Source: Mixta theicola
GTDB lineage: Bacteria; Pseudomonadota; Gammaproteobacteria; Enterobacterales; Enterobacteriaceae
DNA length: 64,000 nucleotides
NCBI RefSeq assembly: GCF_002895925.1
Contig: NZ_NWUO01000015.1
Coordinates: 1 to 64,000, forward strand
Reading direction: 5' to 3'
The position numbers and the translations under genes were made by a program. A model generated the notes under the pieces. That model was not told the origin of the DNA, did no database searches, and saw nothing but the letters and a program-made list of their open reading frames with translations. Position 1 is the first letter of the stretch. Each line of letters opens with the position of its first letter. Shown here piece after piece: positions 19,948 through 30,678 of the stretch.

Positions 19948-21266
19948 GCCTGCTGCGCTGCCGCCATCAGCGCTTCGATAGCATCGGTATCTTTTACCAC
20001 GCTATCGGTAAGATTTTCATTTCCCTGTTCGGTAATCACGATGTCATCTTCAATACGAATGCCAATACCGCGATATTCCGCCGGTACATCCGCATCCGGC
20101 GCGATATACAGACCCGGCTCGACAGTGAGAACCATGCCCGGCTCCAGAATACGCCCGCGATCCGGCGTGCCGTAATGACCGACATCATGCACATCCAGCC
20201 CCAGCCAGTGGCTCAGGCCGTGCATAAAGAACTGTCGATGGGCGTTTTCGGCTATCAGCAGTTCAACATCGCCCTGCATAACGCCCAGCTCTACCAGCCC
20301 GGTGACCATAATCCGCACCACTTCTTCGTTAACCTCGCGAATGCTGGTGCCGGGACGAAACAGCGAAAGCGCTTTGTACAGCGAAGCCAGCACGATGTTA
20401 TAAATCGCACGCTGCGGCGCACTGAATTTGCCGTTAACCGGGAAGGTGCGGGTAATATCGCCCGCATAGCCGTGCAGTTCACAGCCGGCATCGATTAGCA
20501 CCAGATCGCCATCGCGCAGCTCGCTTTCATTTTCGGTGTAATGCAGGATGCAGGCGTTTTCACCGCCGCCAACAATGGTGTTGTAGGAAGGATGCCGCGC
20601 GCCGTGGCGGGTAAATTCATGATGTATTTCACCCGCCAGCTGATATTCAAACATGCCGGGACGACAAGCCTGCATCGCCCGCGTATGCGCCATAGCGCTG
20701 ATTTCTCCGGCCCGGCGTAATAGCTCCAGCTCTTCCGGGCCTTTAAACAGGCGCATCTCATGCACCCAGGGCCGCCAGTCGGTCAGCGTATTCGGCGCCT
20801 GTAAGTTTTGCCGGAAGCCACGACGTAACTTTTCCAACGCGCTGAACAGGATGCGATCGGCAAATTCATATTCGCCCTGCGCATGGTAAACCACGTCCAG
20901 CCCGTTCAGTAGCTGATGAAGCTGTTCGTGCAGCGCATCCCAGGGCAGCGCACGATCGACGCCCAGCTTTTCCGGCGCGGCCTCCTGGCCCAAACGACGG
21001 CCGAACCAAATTTCCGCCTGCTTATCGCGCACGCGGTTAAACAGCACGCTGTGGTTGTGGGTTTCATCGCTTTTAATCAGCAGCAGTAGCGCTTCAGGCT
21101 CGTTGAAGCCGGTGAAATACCAGAAGTCGCTGTGCTGGCGGAATGGATATTCACTATCCGCGCTGCGCGTGACTTCCGGCGCCGCAAAAATTAACGCCGC
21201 GCTGCCCACAGCCATACGCGACAACAGCGCCTGGTGGCGCTGCAAAAAAGTATCCAGCGTAATCAT
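19944..21266 (-). CDS. pepP: Xaa-Pro aminopeptidase P
   Basis: A 440-residue Mn-dependent cytoplasmic aminopeptidase removing N-terminal residues before proline. Metal ligands of the pita-bread fold are visible: DAGCELHGYAGDITRTF (two Asp), HGLSHWLGLDVHDVGH (His), LTVEPGLYI (Glu) and IRIEDDIVIT (Glu). Length equals E. coli PepP (441). It sits between ygfB (47-base gap) and ubiH (four-base overlap). Confidence 0.96.
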   Translation of the reverse strand: MITLDTFLQRHQALLSRMAVGSAALIFAAPEVTRSADSEYPFRQHSDFWYFTGFNEPEALLLLIKSDETHNHSVLFNRVRDKQAEIWFGRRLGQEAAPEKLGVDRALPWDALHEQLHQLLNGLDVVYHAQGEYEFADRILFSALEKLRRGFRQNLQAPNTLTDWRPWVHEMRLFKGPEELELLRRAGEISAMAHTRAMQACRPGMFEYQLAGEIHHEFTRHGARHPSYNTIVGGGENACILHYTENESELRDGDLVLIDAGCELHGYAGDITRTFPVNGKFSAPQRAIYNIVLASLYKALSLFRPGTSIREVNEEVVRIMVTGLVELGVMQGDVELLIAENAHRQFFMHGLSHWLGLDVHDVGHYGTPDRGRILEPGMVLTVEPGLYIAPDADVPAEYRGIGIRIEDDIVITEQGNENLTDSVVKDTDAIEALMAAAQQA

Positions 21267-21313
21267 CCGTATCTTCTCCCTGAGTTAGGCCGCCGCGCGG
21301 CGATAGCAAAGAA

Positions 21314-21895
21314 TCAGTGCAGCGTAACCTTTTTAACTTCCGGCGCGCCCGGCGGCATCGGCGGATTAAAGGTCTCATGGCACAGCAACGCGGCTACGCG
21401 CACATACTCAATAACCTCTTCCATTGACTGAGCCAGCTCTTCCTGATCGTCCTCTTCATCATAGCCAAGCTGCGCGATGGTGCGCAGATCGTCAATGGCT
21501 TCGCCCGCCTCGCCTTTGACTTTATCCAGTTTAGGCTGCGTCACGCCCAGCCCTAACAGAAAATGATTAACCCATCCGGCTAACGCATCCGCACGCTCGA
21601 AGACGCTGCTTTCATTCTCTTCCGGCAGCATCAGCTGAAACAGAAAACCCTCATCTTCCAGCGTATCCTGAATATGCGCATGCAGCTCTTGCAGCGGCTG
21701 CGAGAGCGATTGTGAAAAGGCTAACCCTTCGTTAGTGAGATCGTGCACCAGCGCTTTCCAGCTGTGATCTTTATTGCCACCGCAGACAATGCCGCTGATC
21801 AAGCCGTGCATTTCAGCGGGTGTCATTCCCACCCCCTGTTGGGTCAGGAGGGATGCCAGCGTCTGATAGCCCGGCTGTGTGTTATCTGTAGACAT
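21314..21895 (-). CDS. ygfB: UPF0149 family protein YgfB
   Basis: A 193-residue protein with the family strings [43 protein letters not shown] and [11 protein letters not shown]. Function in enterobacteria is not established; in Pseudomonas aeruginosa YgfB is a regulator. The start at 21895 ([10 protein letters not shown]) fits E. coli better than the ATG four codons upstream. First gene of the leftward ubiquinone operon, divergent from zapA. Confidence 0.93.
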   Translation of the reverse strand: MSTDNTQPGYQTLASLLTQQGVGMTPAEMHGLISGIVCGGNKDHSWKALVHDLTNEGLAFSQSLSQPLQELHAHIQDTLEDEGFLFQLMLPEENESSVFERADALAGWVNHFLLGLGVTQPKLDKVKGEAGEAIDDLRTIAQLGYDEEDDQEELAQSMEEVIEYVRVAALLCHETFNPPMPPGAPEVKKVTLH

Positions 21896-22063
21896 ATGCA
21901 TTATCATCGTTGGCGGAGTAAGTTCGTGTTATGCTACCACCAGGTGCCTTGAGGTTTCCAGAAAGGGCTTGTTTCTTCACGCAAGGGTAGATATAGTGGC
22001 GCCCCTTTTGAGCCGGAGCAGGTTCAAAACGATGCGGGCGCAGTAATCAGTCAGGAAGGTGGC

Positions 22064-22393
22064 ATGTCTGCACAACCGGTAGATATTCAGATTTTTGGAC
22101 GTTCGTTACGCGTGAATTGTCCGCCTGAGCAGCAAGATGCGCTGAACGCGGCGGCGGAAGATCTTAATCAGCGGTTGCAAGATCTGAAAGTTCGCACTAG
22201 AGTCACAAATACAGAGCAGCTGGTGTTCATCGCTGCGTTGAACATTTGCCATGAGCTGGCGCAGGAAAAGGGGAAAACCCGTGACTACGCAGCTAATATG
22301 GAACAACGCATTCGAATGCTGCAGCAGACCATTGAGCAAGCGTTGCTTGAGCAAGGTCGCATAACTGAACGCCAGGGTGCGAAGTTCGAATAA
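22064..22393 (+). CDS. zapA: Cell division protein ZapA
   Basis: A 109-residue FtsZ-associated protein that bundles FtsZ and recruits ZapB. An N-terminal small domain ([15 protein letters not shown]) is followed by a long coiled coil (about residues 28-100). Length matches E. coli (109). It precedes ssrS and fau, the conserved enterobacterial order. Confidence 0.96.
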   Translation: MSAQPVDIQIFGRSLRVNCPPEQQDALNAAAEDLNQRLQDLKVRTRVTNTEQLVFIAALNICHELAQEKGKTRDYAANMEQRIRMLQQTIEQALLEQGRITERQGAKFE

Positions 22394-22433
22394 CACTTTA
22401 CGGCCTGCTGTGATACAGTGGCGGTGAAGTACA

Positions 22434-22617
22434 ATTTCTCTGAGATGTTTGCAAGTGGGCCAGTCCCCTGAGCCGATATTTCAATACCACAGAGTGTGGC
22501 GCTCCGCAGCCTGTGTGCATGCCCGGTCCGTCCGGGAAGCCTGATGGTTACGACGACACATTCACCTTGAACCAAGGGTTCAAGGGTTACAGCCTACGGC
22601 GGCATCTCGGAGATTCC
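22434..22617 (+). ncRNA. ssrS: 6S RNA
   Basis: A 184-base stretch between zapA and fau that is nearly collinear with E. coli 6S RNA. Recognisable parts are the 5' ATTTCTCTGAGATGTT, the GGGCCAGTCCCCTGAGCCGA block, the GGTCCGTCC stretch, the CACCTTGAACCAAGGGTTCA segment and the 3' end GGCATCTCGGAGATTCC that pairs with the 5' end. 6S RNA mimics an open promoter and sequesters sigma-70 RNA polymerase in stationary phase. Genomic context (zapA-ssrS-fau) is conserved. Confidence 0.96.
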
Positions 22618-22715
22618 TTTCTTTTTCCCGGCGGTCATCCATCGCGTTCGGATGTAAATTCTTCGCCTTCTCTGTGCTATATTCGCAACATCCCCGCTGG
22701 CGCAGGAAAACCCTC

Positions 22716-23306
22716 ATGTCTTTACCACTCGAACGGCAGGCTATACGTACGCATGTGCGCCATTTACGGCGTGGGCTCAGCGCTGAACAGCAAACGCTGG
22801 CGGCGAATAGCGTCGCTGAACATGCATTAAACGTCGCGTCGGTAGATCGGGCGCAGCATATCGCGCTGTTTCTTTCGGTTGATGGCGAACTGAATACCCG
22901 CCCCTTGCTCGCCCGGCTATGGCAGCAGCATAAGCAGGTTTATCTGCCGGTGTTGCATCCTTTCTCGGCGGGAAATTTGCTTTTTATCCGCTATACGCCG
23001 GAAACGGCACTGATGCCAAATCGCTTATGCATTCCGGAGCCACCGCTGGACGTACAGCATATTATTCCTCTCGATCGGCTGGACGTGATGTTTGTGCCGC
23101 TGGTGGCGTTTGATAAGCAGGGGCAACGCCTGGGGATGGGTGGCGGGTTTTACGATCGTACCCTGCAGCACTGGCGCAGGCATCGCTTTCTTCCCATTGG
23201 CCTGGCGCACGACTGCCAGCAGGTAGATACGCTGCCAACCGAAGCATGGGATATTCCGCTGCCGGCGATCCTGACCCCTTCACGCCTGTGGCAGTGGGAA
23301 AAATAA
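22716..23306 (+). CDS. fau: 5-formyltetrahydrofolate cyclo-ligase
   Basis: A 196-residue MTHFS-family enzyme converting 5-formyl-THF to 5,10-methenyl-THF with ATP. The family motifs FLSVDGELNTRPL, VPLVAFDKQGQRLGMGGGFY and DR (Mg-ATP and folate site) are clear. The ATG at 22716 with CAGGAAAA upstream is chosen; the frame is open upstream but not conserved. In E. coli it is co-transcribed with 6S RNA and lies in the same position. Confidence 0.93.
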   Translation: MSLPLERQAIRTHVRHLRRGLSAEQQTLAANSVAEHALNVASVDRAQHIALFLSVDGELNTRPLLARLWQQHKQVYLPVLHPFSAGNLLFIRYTPETALMPNRLCIPEPPLDVQHIIPLDRLDVMFVPLVAFDKQGQRLGMGGGFYDRTLQHWRRHRFLPIGLAHDCQQVDTLPTEAWDIPLPAILTPSRLWQWEK

Positions 23307-23308
23307 AA

Positions 23309-23332
23309 CGCCGCCTTACAGGCAAGGCGGCG
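23309..23332. terminator. Bidirectional hairpin between fau and serA
   Basis: CGCCGCCTT (23309-23317) and AAGGCGGCG (23324-23332) form a perfect 9-bp stem between two convergent genes. The T-run is weak, so strength is uncertain. Confidence 0.6.
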
Positions 23333-23354
23333 TGATGAGTGATAAAGCGCGTAA

Positions 23355-24593
23355 TCAGTAAAGTAAGCGGGCGCGCATCGTTCCCGGAATTGCCTTCATC
23401 AGCGTCAGCGCCTTATGCGCTACGTCCACCTCGGCATCAATATCGATAACCACATAGCCCATCATCGGCGTGGTTTGCAGATACTGCGCGGAAATATTGA
23501 TGCCCTGCTCGGCAAATATCTGGTTGATGGCGGTCAGCACGCCCGGACGGTTTTCATGGATATGCAGCAGGCGGCTAACGTGCGCGCCATGTGTAGGCAA
23601 GGAGACTTCCGGGAAGTTAACGGCAGACAGCGTAGAACCGTTATCAGAATATTTTGCCAGCTTGCCAGCAACTTCAATGCCGATATTTTCCTGCGCTTCC
23701 TGAGTTGAGCCGCCGATATGCGGCGTCAGGATCACGTTGTCAAATTCGCACAGCGGGGATTTAAACGGATCGCTATTGGTCGCTGGCTCTTCCGGGAAGA
23801 CGTCGATGGCCGCGCCGGACAGATGTTTATTCGCCAGCACCTGGCAGAGCGCCGGAATATCCACCACCGTTCCGCGCGAGGCGTTAATCAGCAGCGAGCC
23901 GGGTTTCATCAGCGCCAGCTCTTCTGCTCCCATCATATTCTGGGTAGATGGCGTTTCCGGCACGTGCAGGCTGACAACGTCGCTCATATTCAGCAAATCG
24001 GAAAGATGCATAACCTGCGTGGCGTTGCCCAGCGGCAGCTTGTTTTCAATGTCGTAGAAAAATACGTGCATGCCCAGGCTTTCCGCCAGCACGCCCAGCT
24101 GCATGCCGATATGGCCGTAACCAATAATGCCCAGTTTCTTACCGCGCGCCTCATACGAGCCCGCAGCCTGTTTATTCCAGATGCCGCGATGTGCTTTAGC
24201 ATTCGCTTCAGGGATGCCGCGCATCAGCAGCAGCATTTCACCGATGACCAGCTCCGCCACCGAACGCGTATTAGAGAAAGGCGCGTTGAAAACCGGCACG
24301 CCGCGCTTTGCCGCCGCGTCTAAGTTCACCTGGTTAGTACCGATACAGAAGCAGCCTACGGCTACCAGCTTTTCAGCCGCAGCAAAGATCTCTTCAGTCA
24401 GCTGAGTACGGGAACGAATACCGATAAAGTGCGCGTCGCGGATCGAGGCTTTCAGCGCTTCGCTATCAAGCGCGCCTTTGTGATATTCAATATTGGTGTA
24501 ACCTGCCGCACGCAAATTATCCAGCGCGCTTTGGTGAACGCCTTCCACCAGCAGAAACTTAATCTTGTCTTTCTCCAGCGATACTTTTGCCAT
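23355..24593 (-). CDS. serA: D-3-phosphoglycerate dehydrogenase
   Basis: A 412-residue enzyme for the first step of serine synthesis (3-phosphoglycerate to 3-phosphohydroxypyruvate, NAD). The NAD-binding GIIGYGHIGMQLGVLAE, the catalytic-region LINASRGTVVD and the ILTPHIGGSTQEAQ His are present. The C-terminal ACT domain (from about residue 340: HENRPGVLTAINQIF) senses serine for feedback inhibition. Length matches E. coli (410). Convergent with fau, with its promoter in the 282-base gap before rpiA. Confidence 0.97.
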   Translation of the reverse strand: MAKVSLEKDKIKFLLVEGVHQSALDNLRAAGYTNIEYHKGALDSEALKASIRDAHFIGIRSRTQLTEEIFAAAEKLVAVGCFCIGTNQVNLDAAAKRGVPVFNAPFSNTRSVAELVIGEMLLLMRGIPEANAKAHRGIWNKQAAGSYEARGKKLGIIGYGHIGMQLGVLAESLGMHVFFYDIENKLPLGNATQVMHLSDLLNMSDVVSLHVPETPSTQNMMGAEELALMKPGSLLINASRGTVVDIPALCQVLANKHLSGAAIDVFPEEPATNSDPFKSPLCEFDNVILTPHIGGSTQEAQENIGIEVAGKLAKYSDNGSTLSAVNFPEVSLPTHGAHVSRLLHIHENRPGVLTAINQIFAEQGINISAQYLQTTPMMGYVVIDIDAEVDVAHKALTLMKAIPGTMRARLLY

Positions 24594-24875
24594 TTCCCGA
24601 CCCTATTTTGCAGACTTCAGAAGAGGCTGTGATAAGCCAGCCTTCTGCCAAAATATCAAAATTTACGCGCGCGGCAATACAAACGATTGCCTGCCGCTCA
24701 GCACGGGCAAAGGAGGATTGGGTTGGATTCAACAGATTATGATGGGAAGCGCGTTACAGGCAGAACGATAGCGTTGCAGCTTGCCGTTATGTGACATAAG
24801 TCACCAAATTACGCCATCTGTAGAAAAGATGTTTTTCAGCAAGAAATAACCGGCGCGGGACACGCGCCAGCCAGA

Positions 24876-25535
24876 TCATTGGGTAATGGTTGTTACCCCG
24901 TTGGGACCGCCAATCAGCGCCACGTCGGCCCCGCGCGCGGCAAAAAGCCCCACCGTTACCACGCCAGGCAGCGCATTAATGGCGCGTTCCAGCTCAGCCG
25001 GGTTAACGATACTCAGATTATGCACGTCGAGAATAATGTTGCCGTTATCGGTTACTACCTGCTGACGATATTCCGGCAGGCCGCCCAGCTTCACCAGCTC
25101 GCGCGCAACATAAGAACGCGCCATCGGAATAACTTCCACCGGCAGCGGAAAGCCGCCAAGGACATCAACCTGCTTTGAGATGTCAGCGATACAGATAAAT
25201 TTCTCCGCCACCGCCGCAATGATTTTCTCACGCGTCAGCGCCGCGCCGCCGCCCTTGATCATTTGCATTTGCGGGTTGATTTCATCGGCGCCGTCAACGT
25301 ACACCGCCAGCGCATCCACCTCGTTAAGATCGTATACCGGAATACCCAGACTCTTTAACTTCAGCGTAGAAGCCTCCGAGCTGGAGACTGCGCCATCGAT
25401 TTGATGCTTAATCGAGCCGAGCGCATCGATAAAGTGGGCGGCGGTCGAACCGGTGCCCACGCCGACAATCGTCCCTGGCGTGACATAATCCAGCGCTGCC
25501 CAGCCTACTGCTTTTTTCAGTTCATCCTGCGTCAT
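24876..25535 (-). CDS. rpiA: Ribose-5-phosphate isomerase A
   Basis: A 219-residue enzyme interconverting ribose 5-phosphate and ribulose 5-phosphate in the pentose phosphate pathway. The family motifs [37 protein letters not shown] and VTDNGN are present. The start at 25535 ([15 protein letters not shown]) reproduces the E. coli length of 219; the frame is open 11 codons upstream without conservation. Divergent from argP. Confidence 0.97.
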   Translation of the reverse strand: MTQDELKKAVGWAALDYVTPGTIVGVGTGSTAAHFIDALGSIKHQIDGAVSSSEASTLKLKSLGIPVYDLNEVDALAVYVDGADEINPQMQMIKGGGAALTREKIIAAVAEKFICIADISKQVDVLGGFPLPVEVIPMARSYVARELVKLGGLPEYRQQVVTDNGNIILDVHNLSIVNPAELERAINALPGVVTVGLFAARGADVALIGGPNGVTTITQ

Positions 25536-25724
25536 GGTATGTTTAAAACCTGTGCTAATGGTGTGCACGTAGTATAAAACAAGCTCTGGCTAAAATGCGC
25601 ATTGGATACGTGGCGTTTTGTCGCTTTGCAAAGCAGCCCACAAACTGCCGCCCCTATCCGCAGCGGCAAAGCATTAATTTTATGGCATAGTGTCCCGGCA
25701 TTCCTGAAGGAGAACAGAATAACA

Positions 25725-26636
25725 ATGAAAAGACCCGACTATCGAACGCTTCAGGCTTTGGATGCCGTGATCCGCGAGCGCGGCTTTGAGCGCGCTGCGC
25801 AAAAATTGTGCATCACCCAGTCGGCAGTGTCACAGCGTATTAAGCAGCTGGAAAATATGTTCGGCCAGCCTTTACTGGTGCGTACTATTCCGCCCCGCCC
25901 GACCGAACAGGGCCAAAAACTGCTGGCCCTGCTGCATCAGGTAGAACTGCTGGAGGATGAGTGGCTTGGCGATGAAAACGGCGGTACAACGCCCCTGCTT
26001 CTATCGCTGGCGGTAAACGCCGACAGTCTGGCGACCTGGCTGCTGCCTGCGCTAAAAGATGTGCTGACCGATTCGCCGGTACGCCTGAATTTACAGGTGG
26101 AAGATGAAACCCGCACGCAGGAACGCTTGCGTCGCGGTGAGGTGGTGGGCGCCGTGAGTATTCAGCCGCAGCCGCTGCCCAGTTGCTTAGTGGATCGGCT
26201 TGGCGCGCTGGATTATCTGTTTGTTGGCTCGCCTGAATTTGCCGCGCGCTACTTTCCTAACGGCGTAACGCGCCCGGCGCTACTGAAAGCGCCTGCGGTG
26301 GCCTTTGACCACCTTGATGATATGCATCAGGCCTTTTTACAGCAGAATTTCGATCTGTCGCCCGGCAGCGTTCCCTGCCATATCGTTAACTCGTCTGAGG
26401 CTTTTGTGCAGCTGGCGCGCCAGGGATCGACCTGTTGTATGATCCCACATCTGCAAATCGAAAGAGAGCTGGCAAGCGGTGAGCTAATCGATCTCACGCC
26501 CGGCCTTTATCAGCGCCGGATGCTTTACTGGCACCGCTTCGCGCCGGAAAGCCGCCTGATGCGCAAGGTTACCGATGCGCTGCTGGCGCATGGCCATCGC
26601 GTACTGCGGCAGGAAGATGAGACGCTCAGCAATTAA
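25725..26636 (+). CDS. argP: LysR-type transcriptional regulator ArgP (IciA)
   Basis: A 303-residue LysR regulator. The N-terminal winged HTH (about residues 1-60; [20 protein letters not shown]) is followed by the periplasmic-binding-like ligand domain. ArgP senses arginine and lysine and activates argO, the exporter gene found two genes away at 27661-28284. The ATG at 25725 has AAGGAGAAC upstream; the open frame upstream is ignored. Divergent from rpiA, as in E. coli. Confidence 0.95.
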   Translation: MKRPDYRTLQALDAVIRERGFERAAQKLCITQSAVSQRIKQLENMFGQPLLVRTIPPRPTEQGQKLLALLHQVELLEDEWLGDENGGTTPLLLSLAVNADSLATWLLPALKDVLTDSPVRLNLQVEDETRTQERLRRGEVVGAVSIQPQPLPSCLVDRLGALDYLFVGSPEFAARYFPNGVTRPALLKAPAVAFDHLDDMHQAFLQQNFDLSPGSVPCHIVNSSEAFVQLARQGSTCCMIPHLQIERELASGELIDLTPGLYQRRMLYWHRFAPESRLMRKVTDALLAHGHRVLRQEDETLSN

Positions 26637-26762
26637 GGTTCGGTAAAAGCGATAAATCAGGCGACGTTATTCGCCAGAGCTTTAAAAACGTGTCTGCGCG
26701 GGAAGTGCGCCTGCACTCCCCGCGCCTTAGGCTATTCAGACGGTATCCGTCGCCTGATTCAG

Positions 26763-27485
26763 TTAATTGCGCTGTAGCTCGAACACCACATCAACCTGAT
26801 CGTCAAAATGAATGCTCTGCTGCTCATAGGTTTGTGCCGCAGAGGTCATTGGCGCGGCGTCGGCAGCTTTATACATGCGCGCTATCGGCATCGGCTGATA
26901 GTTGGCAACGTGATAGCGCACGCTGTAGACCTGGCCCAGCTTGGCGTTAAACCCTTTTGCCAGCGCCGCCGCCTGCTGCGTGGCGTTTTCAATCGCTGCC
27001 TGCCGCGCCTTCGCTTTGTAATCATCCGGATTCGCTACGCCCAACTCTACCGAGCGAATTTCATTCAGGCCCGACTTAAGCGCACCATCCAGTAAGTCGT
27101 TCAGCTTATCCAGCTGACGCAACGTCACCTGCACCTGACGCACCGCACGGTAGCCTTTCAGCACCGACTTGCCCTCTTTGGTGTAGTCATATTCCGGCTG
27201 GGTACGCAGATTCGCCGCATCAATATCTTTTTTCTCGATGCCGTTTTTATTCAGCAGATCGAAATATTGCGCCACGCGATCATCCGCCTGTTTTTTCGCT
27301 TCCGCGGCATCCTTTGAGGAAACGTTGACCTCTATCGCCAGCGTGGCGATGTCAGGCCGGGCATCTACGCTGGCCTGCCCTGATGTGACAATATGCGGCC
27401 CGTTGGGCAGCTCATCCGCCTGGGCGATCAGTGGCCCGGTGCTTAATCCCATCATTGCGGTCAGTGCCAGTGCTTTCAGTTTCAC
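26763..27485 (-). CDS. yggE: Periplasmic SIMPL-domain protein YggE
   Basis: A 240-residue exported protein with a signal peptide (KLKALALTAMMGLSTGPLIAQA) and a SIMPL (DUF541) domain, with typical strings PDIATLAIEVNVSSKDAAEA and LRTQPEYDY. In E. coli it has been linked to reduced oxidative stress; the mechanism is unknown. The GTG start at 27485 has a strong AAGGAGGA site and matches the E. coli N-terminus; an upstream extension has no support. It lies between argP and argO. Confidence 0.93.
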   Translation of the reverse strand: MKLKALALTAMMGLSTGPLIAQADELPNGPHIVTSGQASVDARPDIATLAIEVNVSSKDAAEAKKQADDRVAQYFDLLNKNGIEKKDIDAANLRTQPEYDYTKEGKSVLKGYRAVRQVQVTLRQLDKLNDLLDGALKSGLNEIRSVELGVANPDDYKAKARQAAIENATQQAAALAKGFNAKLGQVYSVRYHVANYQPMPIARMYKAADAAPMTSAAQTYEQQSIHFDDQVDVVFELQRN

Positions 27486-27660
27486 GCAAGGTCCTCCTTG
27501 AAGACAAAACAAATTAACGGGGGCCGCGCTGGCAGTTACCATAACGGCCACGCAAGCCTGCCACAAGCTAAGCGCGGGCGACATGCGTGTTCCTCTGAGT
27601 TTTTATTGTGGCAAAAGTTTCTTTTTTTGCCGCACCGCCGCATTTAATTCTTCCGGCCGC

Positions 27661-28284
27661 TCAGTGCAAGCCCGCAAAACCCTGTAATGCCAGTTTTAGC
27701 GCAATAAACCACATCACCACGCCCACAAACAGATTAATGATGCGCTGCGCGCCAGGCGTACTCAGCCGTGGCGACAGCCAGGCCGCCAGCAGCGCCAGGC
27801 TAAAAAACCAGAAAAAAGAGGCGCTGGCGGTGCCCAACGCGAACCAGCGGCGAGCCTCAGCGGGTAGCTGACCGCCAAGGCTGCCCAACACCACGAACGT
27901 ATCCAGATAAACGTGGGGATTTAACCAGGTTACGGCCACCAGCGTCGCGATGATTCGCCAGCGGCTCTGCTGTTTCAGCTGCGTGCTGACAAGTGAAATA
28001 TCAGCGCTAATCGCAGTACGCAGCGCCCCCCATCCATACCACAGCAGAAAAGCAACGCCGCCCCAGGTTACCAGATTTAGCAGCAGAGGCGACTGATTAA
28101 GCAGCGCGCTGCCGCCGAAAACGCCGGCGGAAATCAGAATAATATCGCTCAGCGTACAGAGCGTGGCGGTCATAAGATGGTATTGCTGGCGTACTCCCTG
28201 GTTAAGGACAAACGCGTTTTGCGGGCCCAGCGGTAATATAAGCGCCACGCCCAAAGCAAATCCCTGAAAATAAACGGATAACAT
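27661..28284 (-). CDS. argO: L-arginine exporter ArgO (LysE family)
   Basis: A 207-residue inner-membrane exporter with about six transmembrane helices. The family signature [14 protein letters not shown] occupies residues about 18-31, with [10 protein letters not shown] in the middle. It exports arginine (and canavanine) under ArgP control. The ArgP gene is nearby, and the promoter lies in 28285-28430. Confidence 0.95.
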   Translation of the reverse strand: MLSVYFQGFALGVALILPLGPQNAFVLNQGVRQQYHLMTATLCTLSDIILISAGVFGGSALLNQSPLLLNLVTWGGVAFLLWYGWGALRTAISADISLVSTQLKQQSRWRIIATLVAVTWLNPHVYLDTFVVLGSLGGQLPAEARRWFALGTASASFFWFFSLALLAAWLSPRLSTPGAQRIINLFVGVVMWFIALKLALQGFAGLH

Positions 28285-28385
28285 GCAGTTTTTCCCGATA
28301 ACGATAATGACGGGCAGTGTATAGCGCGCAGGCGTAGGGGTGAAATGGAAAGAACTAATGGAATATCAGCGGGGCTAATAACAGC

Positions 28386-28409
28386 GCGGGCGAGGTTTCC
28401 CTCGCCCGC
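28386..28409 (-). terminator. Hairpin after mscS
   Basis: A perfect 10-bp stem GCGGGCGAGG-TTTC-CCTCGCCCGC just after the mscS stop. There is no obvious T-run on the minus strand, so it may be a weak terminator or a 3'-end stabilising hairpin. Confidence 0.55.
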
Positions 28410-28430
28410 TGGCTTACTATGCGTTTGCGA

Positions 28431-29318
28431 CTACGCGTTTGCCGTTTCTGCCTTCTCTTTTTCCTCTGCGGAGGATTTCACCTGATGGAGATGAACATCC
28501 ATCTGCGGATAAGGGATGCCAATACCGTGCGCATCCAGCGTACGCTTGAAGTTCTTCATCAGATCCCAGTAAACATCCTGCAGATCGCTGCTATTGCTCC
28601 AGCAGCGCACCACAAAATTCAGCGAGGAGGCCGCCAGCTCGTTCAGCCCAATCTGTACGCCTTTATCTTGCAATACGCGCGGATCGGCATCCACCACTTC
28701 ACGCAGCAGTGAAATTACCCGATCGACATCGGCCTCGTAGGCTACACCGATAATAAATTCATTACGGCGCACCGGCTCGCGCGAGAAGTTAATGATATTG
28801 CCGGCAATAATTTTACCGTTCGGCACCACGACAATTTTACCGTCGCCGGTACGCAGCGTAGTAGAGAAGATTTGCACGTGTAATACGGTGCCCATCACGC
28901 CGCCAAGATCAACAAACTCACCGGTACGGAACGGACGGAAGGTGACCAGCAGTACGCCTGCAGCAAGGTTAGAGAGTGAGCCTTGTAAAGCCAGGCCCAC
29001 CGCCAAACCCGCCGCACCTAATACGGCGATAACCGAAGCCGTTTGTACGCCGACGCGCCCCAGCGCAGCAATCAGCGTAAAGGCGATAATGCCGTAACGC
29101 ACCAGCGCTGACAGGAAATCCGCCACGGTGGCATCGATATGCCGCGCAACCAGCAGACGGTTTATTCCGTTCGAAATGATACGCGCAACGATCATCCCCA
29201 CAATAAGGATGGCGAAGGCGGCCACGATATTGACCGCATAACTAATCAGCAGCGCCTGATTATGGACCAGCCAGCCGCCTGCGCTGTTAATCCCGTTTAC
29301 CACATTTAAATCTTCCAT
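28431..29318 (-). CDS. mscS: Small-conductance mechanosensitive channel MscS
   Basis: A 295-residue inner-membrane channel that releases solutes on hypo-osmotic shock. Three N-terminal transmembrane helices are visible (about 22-48, 65-85, 92-118); the pore-lining TM3 is the Ala/Gly-rich [20 protein letters not shown]. The cytoplasmic vestibule domain follows ([17 protein letters not shown]). It is slightly longer than E. coli MscS (286), with an extended acidic and Lys-rich C-terminus. Confidence 0.96.
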   Translation of the reverse strand: MEDLNVVNGINSAGGWLVHNQALLISYAVNIVAAFAILIVGMIVARIISNGINRLLVARHIDATVADFLSALVRYGIIAFTLIAALGRVGVQTASVIAVLGAAGLAVGLALQGSLSNLAAGVLLVTFRPFRTGEFVDLGGVMGTVLHVQIFSTTLRTGDGKIVVVPNGKIIAGNIINFSREPVRRNEFIIGVAYEADVDRVISLLREVVDADPRVLQDKGVQIGLNELAASSLNFVVRCWSNSSDLQDVYWDLMKNFKRTLDAHGIGIPYPQMDVHLHQVKSSAEEKEKAETANA

Positions 29319-29457
29319 CTATCCACCTTATTATCGTTCCTCAAAAAATCGTTAAAATCGCCAGTGAGAACTGACGAACCCTCCACCAAGGGTAAACAAT
29401 AACAATCCGCTTCGCCAAACAAGTGACGATAAAGGTTACACTTTTGTCGCGAAATGC

Positions 29458-29485
29458 CATAAAAAAAGGCCCCGCAGGGCCTTTT
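29458..29485 (-). terminator. Terminator of the epd-pgk-fbaA operon
   Basis: AAAAGGCCC-CGCA-GGGCCTTTT (29464-29485) with an extended A-run on the left, which is a T-run on the minus strand. It lies 15 bases after the fbaA stop codon. Confidence 0.88.
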
Positions 29486-29500
29486 ATCACCAGTTCGCTA

Positions 29501-30580
29501 TTACAGCGTATTGATGTTGTTCAGCTCTTTAAACGCCTGCTCTAAACGCACAACCATTGAAGCCTGTGCAGCACGCAGCCAAACGCGCGGATCGTAGAAT
29601 TTTTTGTTCGGCTTATCGTCGCCTTCCGGGTTACCCAGCTGCGCCTGCAGATAGCCTTCGTTCTTTTTGTAGTACTGCAGAATACCGTCCCAGGTCGCCC
29701 ATTGGGTGTCGGTGTCGATATTCATTTTGATTACGCCGTAATCGATAGATTCTTTGATCTCTTCAGCAGAAGAACCAGAACCACCGTGGAAAACGAAGTT
29801 CAGCGCGTTGTGCGGCAGGTTATGTTTCTGGCACACATATTCCTGAGAGTTTTTCAGGATTTTCGGCGTCAGCACCACGTTACCCGGCTTATAAACGCCG
29901 TGTACGTTGCCGAAGGAAGCGGCGATGGTGAAACGATGGCTCACTTCGCTCAGTTTGGTGTAAGCGTAATCGACATCTTCCGGCTGGGTGTACAGCGCAG
30001 AGCTGTCGAGATGGGAATTATCCACGCCATCTTCTTCACCACCGGTTACGCCCAGTTCGATCTCCAGCGTCATATCCATTTTCGCCATACGCGCCAGATA
30101 TTTGCTGCAGATCTCGATGTTTTCTTCCAGCGTCTCTTCAGACAGGTCGATCATGTGAGAAGAGAACAGCGGTTTGCCGGTCTGAGCGAACTGTTTTTCG
30201 CCCGCGTCCAGCAGACCATCGATCCACGGCAGCAGTTTCTTCGCGCAGTGGTCGGTATGCAGAATAACCGGCACGCCATATTTTTCAGCCATCAGATGCA
30301 CATGATGAGCGCCAGCAATCGCACCGGCGATAGCAGCCGCCTGCGGCTCGTCAGATTTAAAACCTTTACCGGCGATAAATGCCGCGCCGCCGTTAGAGAA
30401 CTGAACGATAACCGGAGCTTTTACTTTAGAAGCAGCTTCCAGTACGGCGTTGATAGAGTCGGTACCTACGCAGTTGACTGCTGGCAGGGCGAATTTATTC
30501 TCTTTCGCTACCTGGAACACTTTCTGTACGTCATCACCGGTGACAACGCCTGGTTTTACGAAATCAAAAATTTTAGACAT
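29501..30580 (-). CDS. fbaA: Class II fructose-bisphosphate aldolase
   Basis: A 359-residue Zn-dependent aldolase of glycolysis and gluconeogenesis. The zinc ligand region LHTDHCAKKLLPW, the ELGVTGGEEDGVDN loop and the NFVFHGGSGSS phosphate-binding segment are clear. Length equals E. coli FbaA. Last gene of epd-pgk-fbaA, 98 bases after pgk. Confidence 0.97.
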   Translation of the reverse strand: MSKIFDFVKPGVVTGDDVQKVFQVAKENKFALPAVNCVGTDSINAVLEAASKVKAPVIVQFSNGGAAFIAGKGFKSDEPQAAAIAGAIAGAHHVHLMAEKYGVPVILHTDHCAKKLLPWIDGLLDAGEKQFAQTGKPLFSSHMIDLSEETLEENIEICSKYLARMAKMDMTLEIELGVTGGEEDGVDNSHLDSSALYTQPEDVDYAYTKLSEVSHRFTIAASFGNVHGVYKPGNVVLTPKILKNSQEYVCQKHNLPHNALNFVFHGGSGSSAEEIKESIDYGVIKMNIDTDTQWATWDGILQYYKKNEGYLQAQLGNPEGDDKPNKKFYDPRVWLRAAQASMVVRLEQAFKELNNINTL

Positions 30581-30678
30581 CTGTTTTGTCCTGTTTCGTC
30601 GGCCGTGTTACGGATTCACGCCCATTTAAGTAAGCTGGGCAATACGTTCTGGCAGAGCATATCGCCCTGCCCTAAAGG